Source of the DNA: Entamoeba histolytica HM-1:IMSS
Taxonomy: Eukaryota > Evosea > Mastigamoebida > Endamoebidae
DNA: 64,000 nucleotides
Direction of reading: 5' to 3'
NCBI RefSeq assembly: GCF_000208925.1
Contig: NW_001914878.1
Span: forward strand, 63,428 to 127,427
A program made the position numbers and the translations under genes. Positions 21,218-30,100 of the stretch are shown piece after piece. The notes beneath the pieces were generated by a model that did not search any database, had not been told where the DNA came from, and worked only from the letters and a program-made list of their open reading frames with translations. Each line of letters opens with the position of its first letter. Position 1 is the stretch's first letter.

Positions 21218-22399
21218 TTAGAAATGATGAATTATTAGATTCATACTGAGATTAAATCTTTTTTCGTTTTCTTAGTTAAAAAAATTAAAAAAATATGAAA
21301 AAAGGAGAGTCCGTTCTATTTATATCTTTTTTCTCTTTTTCGTTCTAATAATATCACTTCAACATTTTTAATTCTCCATCATTGAATTATTAATTTTTTA
21401 TATTTATATTATTTTTCAATAAATCACATTTTCAATGGTACGACTTTAACTTAAAAGCTCCAACACTATTTCTTTATAATAATTAGTTTGTTCAATTTTT
21501 TTTCTAGATATATTCTTGTGTTATTATTCCTGTAAATTTGTCATTTAACTTTTTTTTTTGTTCACTAAAACTTACTAGAGATGCTAAATAAATTACCATC
21601 TATAAAATTAATTTAATATTTCTTTGCTAAATAACTTAAGTCACCTTCATTAAAATATTTTACTTTTAAGTATTCTATCATATGATTGTTTTCTATTTTT
21701 CATTTCATTTTCTTCTTGTATATTATTAAAGAAATAATAATTCTTTTATTTTGCTCTTCATTGGAGTTTTGTATAACTTTTTTATAAACTACTGCAAGTT
21801 ATGAAAATAATAACTATGTTAAGAATCATATTGCTTGAAGGTTATAAGATAAATGATAAGGTTTTAAAGAACATATATCATTATTTACTTTTCAATAAAT
21901 CAATCATTTTTTCTATGTTTAAATTACTCTTTTTATAAATTTTAGACGATTAATTATGTTTTTCTTCAATAATAATTGTATTGTAATAATAGATTTATAA
22001 TTGAATTTGATATAATAACATTTTTCTTTTCTACATTAAATTTAGTTGTAGTTGTAGCTGTAGCTATTTTCTTTTTCACAACTCCATTTTATTTATCGTT
22101 TGTTGTTATTATCTTAAATGACATTTTTAAACTCATTCCATTATTTTCTTTAATCTTTTTCTTAGAGTCTTTATCATATTCTTCTTATTATCTTAATATG
22201 TTTTATTTGAATGGAGGTCAATATGATTCATATTGAATGAAAGATGAGGAAGACAGCCAGTATAAAATATACTGTTTAAACATATCTATCATAAAACAAT
22301 AACTGGAATTTGTAAAAAAGTTTAAATAAAAAGTAATTAATTAAGTATTAATAGAACTTGCTTCTATTATTCATGAATCATCTGAGACTAATCCCATTC
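21218..22399. other. Intergenic region upstream of histone H3
   Basis: About 1.2 kb, AT-rich. Just above the H3 start the minus strand has an initiator-like TAATTCATC, and further up TATAAATAGAAC (21313-21324 region). Beyond about 21350 no gene or conserved element was recognised; hydrophobic + strand frames here lack ATG starts and look like chance. Confidence 0.45.
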
Positions 22400-23180
22400 C
22401 TTCATCTTTATCTAGTATTTCTAAGGAGTATGTTTGGTTGTGATTGAAGCAGTATTCTATGACATCTATCATGTTTGTATTACAATGTCTTTAGCTTCTT
22501 TCACAATGTCAATTTCAATTTTTAATTCTTTAACTAATCTATTACTTTCTTTATTTATTAATCAATTAATTGAGATTACTACTGGAATTATTCTGACATC
22601 TTTTAATTTTTCTATTTTCATTAGAATATTCTTTAATTTCTTATACATATTTCTTTTCTTCAAATAGACTCAATTAATATTGTGATATTCAACAATAGTC
22701 ATATCAAATATTAGACAAGTTTTGTTCTTTTTATCTAATACATATATGTCTGGTATTTTGTGATATTGTCATTCACTTTTATGCATTATTTGTTTGTTCA
22801 ATATCATTTTGATGTCTTTATATTTGAACACTGTTTCATATGGGGGTTTTTATATTGTTTATTTCCTGTATATTTTCTTATCAATCAATATTATAATTCC
22901 AATATTGTCATGTTTTTCCATTTGTGATTTATGACAAATACAAGATAGTAAGATGTGTTCTACTGTAGCTATCTTGTCTTTACAAAGTGTTGAGTATTTT
23001 AATCTTTCATTTTTCATTTTTTTTTGATTTTCTATACAAACAAAATATTGCTCCATCTTGCATTTTAGTTAATTGGAGAAATGCATTCTTTTTAATATTG
23101 ATTGACTTCCATGCTTTCACTGTAGTAGTTTTATCTACTCATTTTGAATCGAACCATCTTCTAAAATGTCACTAATTTGA
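22400..23180 (-). mobile_element. Decayed non-LTR retrotransposon (R4/EhLINE-like), 3' end of ORF2
   Basis: Reading the minus strand through several stops and frameshifts gives the ordered landmarks of the C-terminal part of an R4-type LINE ORF2. First comes TVKAWKSINIKKNAFLQLTK (end of the RT region). Then follows LCKDKIATVEHILLSC with KHDNIG, the CCHC knuckle with its first Cys lost. Next is IPDIYVLDKKNKTCLIFDMT, the PD-x14-D core of the restriction-like endonuclease, and then LKDVRIIPVVIS. Known Entamoeba EhLINEs have this RT plus endonuclease order. The copy is dead: many stops, no ORF1, no recognisable RT core upstream. Confidence 0.7.
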
Positions 23181-23384
23181 TGATACTTCCATTTTTTGAT
23201 GAAAAGACAACCACATATGAAAATAAATAAAAATTAGTCAATGAATAAACAAAGAGAGTAAATTAAACACAAAGAATAAAGAATAAAATTAGGTTACGTA
23301 GAATTAATTAACTACTGAAGTAATTAAATTAATTCATTCCTTTACATTATTAGTTATACATTGAAACATAACCAAAAGATAATA

Positions 23385-24017
23385 TTATTTAATTAATGGT
23401 AGTCCTTTCTTTGCAAAGTCTGCATTTACTGCTTTTAGTATCAAATCAAAAAAAGTTTCATCTATATTTGAATAATTTTTTGATGAAACTTCAGCTACAA
23501 ATGGAATATTATTATTTTTGGCAAATTGTAGAACTTCTTCTTGAGTAACAACAGCATCAGATTCACTGTGTGTACCGATTAAACCAAGATAAGCTCCTTC
23601 ATCATAAAAAGCAACTTCTGGGAGCCAAAGTTCTTCAATATTTTTAAATGATTCTAAATTATCTACAGCATAAGTTAGCACTACAATGTCTCTTCCTTCA
23701 TACAGTCTTTTTCTATTACCAGGGTAATTTTCTTCTCCCTCACAAGTCATAATAACAACTTTACATTTACCTTCATCGTCAAGTCTTTTAACTATAACTT
23801 CATTATCAACTTTCTGAGACTTTCCAGCTAAATACTTTCCATTTAAATAGGTATTTACTAATTCATTTTTATCAGCAATAAGATCACCAATAAAGAGTAT
23901 AGATTTTTTACCATATTTATACTTAGAAGAACTATCATCTTCCCTTGACTCTTTTTTTGGCAATCGGAATATATCAGAAAGTCGTCTCTTTCGACGTGGA
24001 GTTATAGGTTCTGTCAT
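23385..24017 (-). CDS. Rho-like small GTPase homologue with degenerate nucleotide site
   Basis: 210 aa. After a basic N-terminal extension of about 35 residues (PRRKRRLSDIFRLPKKE) comes a Ras-fold domain: KSILFIGDLIADKNELVNTY in the place of the P-loop strand and loop, TCEGEENYPGNRKRLYEGRD in the place of DTAGQE, then VVLTYAVDNLESFKNIEE and WLPEVAFY, strongly Rho-like. The G4 motif NKxD or TKxD is replaced by GTHSESD, and G5 SAK by SSK. The P-loop lacks GKS/T and there is no C-terminal CAAX box. It is therefore probably a pseudo-GTPase that does not bind or hydrolyse GTP normally and is not prenylated (inference). Length and overall order fit the family. Confidence 0.75.
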   Translation of the reverse strand: MTEPITPRRKRRLSDIFRLPKKESREDDSSSKYKYGKKSILFIGDLIADKNELVNTYLNGKYLAGKSQKVDNEVIVKRLDDEGKCKVVIMTCEGEENYPGNRKRLYEGRDIVVLTYAVDNLESFKNIEELWLPEVAFYDEGAYLGLIGTHSESDAVVTQEEVLQFAKNNNIPFVAEVSSKNYSNIDETFFDLILKAVNADFAKKGLPLIK

Positions 24018-24186
24018 TCTAGCGATAATAAGTAATTAATTTTGAGTTCCTTTTCATTTTAATGAATATATCCATCCACATACTTACACTTTTTCTTGAT
24101 AAAGTTAAATGCTTATTAAATAAATTGATAACTGATAAAAAAATAAGCCATAAATAGATAAAAAAGAGGTGAGTTAGTGATTTATT

Positions 24187-27100
24187 CTATAACACGAGAG
24201 GAACAGTTACTTTTCTTTCATGAGTCTCAGTGATGAAAGCAAATGTTTTCATTGTTGAGATAAATTCTTCATTTAATACATCAGCCTGAGGATGTTCTAA
24301 AACTCCACAGAAATATCCCCAAAGTTTCTTTTGAGTTGTTTCGTATGAATCACGATACATTATTTTAAACATTTTTTCAAGTAATTCTCTTACTTCTTGG
24401 CACTTGTCATAAGCAGTCATTCTGATAATATCTCCAATACCTTTTGTATTAATGATTTCATCGGATACTTTCTTTCTTAAGTCACTCATTTGTTTTAATT
24501 CTTTGTTAATGAGTTCCATTTCAAATAACTCAGTCTCTGAAATATTATCTTTTGCTTTAACTTCATCAATGATAAGTGAATGAGTCATTTGGACAGCAGG
24601 TAACACAATTTCATTTACTTCTGATTTAATCCATTTCAATAACAATTGAATAATATCCTTATTTTCTGAAGCAAATTTTTGCCAATGAGATGGTCTTTTT
24701 CTTGATAATTTTGCTGTTTTAACAAGGAAATCAGTAATTTCCTTTCTCTCTTTTCCTTCAAGTAATTTAGTAACTCTTTCATATTTTTTCTTATCAGTGG
24801 CTTGGTGATATAAATATGAGCTTCCTGATAATTCATACAATAATTGTTTTGAAACAACACCTCGTGGAATATTTCCTTGTGTTTCTAGTTGAATAATTGC
24901 TTCTAACACTCCTTTCCATTTATCTCCATTTAATAATGGCATCTTATTTGTTCTATAACTTACTTGTAAATAAAATAGAGTTTGAAGAATATCAATAGTT
25001 AAGTCAACTGCTTTCATTTCTTTTGTTTTATACAATGGAATAGCATGATGTTTACCTTTATACATAATAGTAATTTCATTCTTTGGTACTAAATCAATCT
25101 CTTTACTAATCATATTATGAAGAATATCTTCAATGCTCTTACAATCCATTTGTTGACAAATAATTCTACTTAAAGAAACGCTTGGTATTAATAAATTACC
25201 TTTAAAGAAATTAGGTTCTCCAAAATTCCTTAGTGATTCCACAAATGAATCATACGCTTTGCCATCAAATGATTTAATAAGAGCTCTTATTAATTCAAAG
25301 GAATGAAAAGCAATAAGTGGGTTAGTACTAAACATTTTCATTTGTTTAATAAGATAACATACCAAGTTATTTAATAAATCTGAATTTGGATTATCAATAG
25401 GTTGAGTAGTTAAACAAACATAAATTAATTGACAAACACGTAAAAATACTTGAGGGTCAGTTGGAGCTTGTTGTGAAATAAGTGATGAAATAATTTTACA
25501 ATTAACTTCTGATAATGGCTTTAATTTCAATGACATTTTTTCTTTAAATTGGTTAAATTCTATAGGTTTTATTATCTCATTACACAATGCATCTAAAGCA
25601 ACAACCCCATATCGTTCATCGCTAAGATAATTAATTAATACATTAGACATAACTGTATTACAGTCTCGAATTTCTAATAAATGAACAAATAATTTACAAC
25701 ACTGATAAACCATACTACTTCTATTTTCTGTTGCATTTTGAATATGAAGAAGAATTTTTTCTATTAAATTAATCATTGCATTTTGTGCATCTTCTGTTTT
25801 AAATGCACTTGGTTGTTTGTTCATTATACTTACTGCTTTTAACAAAAACACTGAAAGTAATCTATATGCATGTCGTGGAGTAATACTCTTTAATTCTTTA
25901 ATTAATAATGAAATAACGTTTTGTTTCAATTCAGACATTGAAGGAGATAGATATCTCAATATCTGCATTAAAGAGTCATGTACAAAAGCATTAACTGGAT
26001 CAAATATTTTTTCTATCATTGTTTCATTGACCTCATTGATAAATTTCTGTGTTTGTTTATCCATATTTAATTCAAAATATCTTAGAAGTAACATTAAGGT
26101 GGTATTACAAATATGGTGAATTGGCATAATCAGTGGGAGTTGTTCTCCTTCTTCTCTTAATCCTACTTTCATTCTTAATTCATTGAATCCAATAACATTT
26201 TTGGAAATACCAAATGCCTCAACTTTTGATGGATATGAAAGATGTTCAGCAGTTATACAATCAAATAATGTAATATCAATTTTAGGATCAGTAACTACAA
26301 CTTCATTGTTCATCAATGGAACTGTGAGAATATTTCCTCTATTATGTAAAGTAACTTCTCTTCCTTTGACTAGTATTTTGATTGGAATAGTGTCAGCTTT
26401 GAAATGTAATCTAATAACTTTAATAACCATATCCTTATTCAAATTAGTGATAATCAATCTATTATAATATACTTTCTTTCCATCAATATCATTGAAAGTA
26501 TTATCAGTCTCACATTTACTTTGAACATATGCTAATTTAGTAATATCACAATCAGTTCCTTTGACACTAGTAACTTCAGTAGTAGTTTCAGAAATATAAT
26601 CAATAGAACGAGCACCTTCATTAAACACTGCAATTGAAATTGAGCCAACTCTAGGCTCAAGTGCAATACCACCAATAGGCTTATTTAAAATATTATCCAA
26701 TTCAATGCACTCTTTTTTGAATGTAACATATTGAAGTTCATAACTTTTTTGAGAATAAGTCATATAGAATGAACGTTTATAAGGCAATTTAACCCAACAA
26801 GTAGGGGAGAAGCGTGGGATAATAAAGTATTGAGAAAGAGAATAATTGCAAGAATCAAATTTACTGATAATACAATGTTTTGTTGTACTTAATGCAATTG
26901 CATCAATATCTACTAAATAATCCATAAAGACAATAGTCTCTCTTTTTGTCATATTAAGGGTAATATGTTTGTTTAATATTTTAAACCTTCCTGGTACTAA
27001 CGGTCTATCAACAATGTGAACAAATAATTCTCCATTTTGATTAGAAACAATTAATACATATTGTTTGTCAGTATATGACAATATAACTCCACTATAAATA

Positions 27101-30100
27101 ATAGAGTCAATTGAATATTCTTCTGTGGTAATTGTTCCATTTTCATATTTACCAATCCTAACAAATTTATCAGTAAAAACAGCAAACTCATTTGTAGTTC
27201 CAAGCCAATGAATTTTATGGATAATTGTATCTTCTGATTCATTAACAATAGAAATTAATTTTTCTTCATCAAAAACTAGCAGATCAACGTTGTTCATTGA
27301 AGCTAAAAGAAGAATTCCATCAGAACATTTATGTGCTTTAATGGAACGAATGGCATATTCAACTGAGAAACTTTCTGAACCTCTAAATACATTTGCCTCA
27401 TCTACAACTCTATATAACCTATTTGTTCCATCATATGAGAGAATATTTTGTTCAGAAATAAAAAATTCATCTTCAACTTCATCAAGATTATTTAATTGTA
27501 ATTGCTCTTTTGTAATTAATTCTTTAGAAAGATATCTTTCATTAGTTTTAATAATTTGAATTTCAGAATTATTAAATAACCCATCATAAAATGAAATTTC
27601 ATCAACAGATGCTCTAAACATGTAATGGGACATATTAACAAAGAAATTGAATATTTGTTCTCCTAACTTATTGTCATCTCTAATAGCTGCTTCAATAGCC
27701 TTAGAAACAACGTTGTCTAATTGAACTTCACTCTTTTTACAACCAATATCTATTTCAAACAACCTTGCCATTTCTCTATTTGTTATTTTTTCAATACAAA
27801 GAGCTTCTCTATTATCAACTACAATAGGTTTTTTACACTTACACTCTTCACATTCACATGATTTTTCAATCATTCCAACATAATCTACATCAACTCCTCG
27901 TTCAACACAAGATTTACTACAATCAACACAAAGATACTTCTTTTTAGAATGCTCACCAACAGAAAACATCTTTTGCAAAAATGGCTTTGGTCCCACTAAC
28001 TCTTTACTACATTGTAATGGTTTTGGAGTAATTTCAGAAATATAATTCATATCCCCAGTTCTTCTTGAAGAGTCTTTAATTTGACAGAACAGATAATAAA
28101 CCATTCTTAATAATTCACTAAATGGTTCACAGTCTTTTAATGATTTTGCTTTTTCAATTGTAATAGATTCAAACCATTTCATGATACCATTAACAATGAT
28201 TTTTCCTTCTTTTTGTTTAGAAACATAATTAAAAATCGTTCTAAAATATTTCTTGATATATTGTCCATTACTTTCAACAACTAATGGAACAGATTCAATT
28301 AACTTCTCTAATATATCTTTTTTAACAGTTTCTTCTTTTCCCATAACAGTTTCAAAGAAATCAAATAATTCATTACTTTCTTTCTCACCACTTTCAACAA
28401 ATTTCTTATTTTCTTCAGTTCCAATAATCTTTTGAATACACCATTCTCCAAACGCTGGATTTTTCCATCCTTTCATTGCACTAGAAAATTTCTTTTTCAT
28501 TTCCTCATCTCCTTCCATTAATGTTTGTAAATATTCTTCTATTCGTCTTAAAACTACTTTGTCTTTTACTTTACCACCAACTAATAAATATAATTTCATA
28601 TCTGACTCTCCAAATTGTCTTGTTTTATTCAAATAGTAATCAACTTTCTTCACTTTTTGTTTGATTTGTTTTACTGCTTGTTCCATCACATTTAAACAGT
28701 CAGTAACACACTCAACTGTTCCATCATCAACTTTCTCTCTTTGAAGAATGAAGTTTAGGAATTGATCCCCTCGGAATAATTTAGATTCTTCAATTAAAAT
28801 TGGTGATGTTTGTTCTCCTCCCATTCTTAAAGCTAATTCAATGGCTCTTTCTTGTGTATATTTAAATCCTTTATCAGGAATGATCATTAATAATGTATTC
28901 ATCAATGATGTAGATTCAAAATTGTTTTTGACATTTGCTTGAATAGAGATTAATGTTGATAAAGTGATAATAGATTTAACAATTTTTTGAGTTGAAGATA
29001 CCGTAGCAAAATAAGCCCTATCACATAGTCTAATAGGACAACTAACTGAAGCATCAAGAATATGTTGTAATGGATGATAAAACTCATCTTTCCATAAATA
29101 TAATTTTGTTCCCCATTTGTCTGTAATAAAATGAATTGTTTCATCTGTTAAAACCATAGAACTGATATATTTATTTAATGACTCTTGTTGTACACCTTCA
29201 AATAATACATTGATAATAGCATCTTTCTTCCAATTTACATTATTACCTCTCATTGTATCAACAATAATTCCTCTGTCTAAACCAATAATTCCTCCAAGCT
29301 GTTGGCTTTTAACACAATTTACATATTTTTCTAATAATGCACCACAAATTTCAAAGAATTCTTTAGGTGATTTGAAAATAATATCTCTTATTCCTTCATT
29401 TAATTTTTCTGGTGAATCAATGGGTTGTGACCATTCTTCTCTTTTCTTTAATAATTTTCTTTTTCTTCTAGTATCACTTTCAAGCACTTTTGTTTCTAAA
29501 GCCTCTACAACAATATCTTCATTTTTATTAATTTTAGAATCCTTCTTTAATAAATTTTTTAACCCTTTTAATAAACCTTCATTTCTAATTTCTTTTTCTT
29601 CTTCAGCAAGTTTCTTTAAATCATTTTGAACTCTTTTCTTTTCTTCTTTATCAACCTTCCTTTTTTCTTCTTCTTCCTTCATTTCCTTTATTGCTTTTTC
29701 AAACTTCTTTTTGTCTTCTTCTGTTTGAGTTAATTTTTCAACTTTAAGAGCTTCTTCATGGTTTTTCTTTCTTAAAGCTAATTGAGTTCTGTACAAGTCA
29801 AGATATTTACCATTTAATGATGCACATGTAATAAATTGAATAATTGTTTCTACAATAGCATCGATACGAATTAATTTGTTACTGTCTTGTTGAGACTTGA
29901 TCTTTTGAAGTACTTCAACTAATGCCTGAATATGATTTTTAATCCTCATATTTGAAATATCAACTTCTTTGTAAAATTTAGAACGTTGTTTATCAGTTAA
30001 ATAACAAAGGTTTGTCATCCAATTAACATAATGTAATAATAAATTTCCTATAGGTAATTTCTCAAAAAGGTGTCTATCTTTGAATTGGTCAATGAATGAC

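Noticed and set aside
21976..22236. Hydrophobic 86-codon + strand frame with poly-Val/Phe
   Set aside because: No ATG start (TTG), low complexity, lies in AT-rich spacer; chance frame.
22434..22667. 77-codon + strand frame
   Set aside because: Antisense shadow of the decayed LINE endonuclease on the minus strand; starts with TTG.
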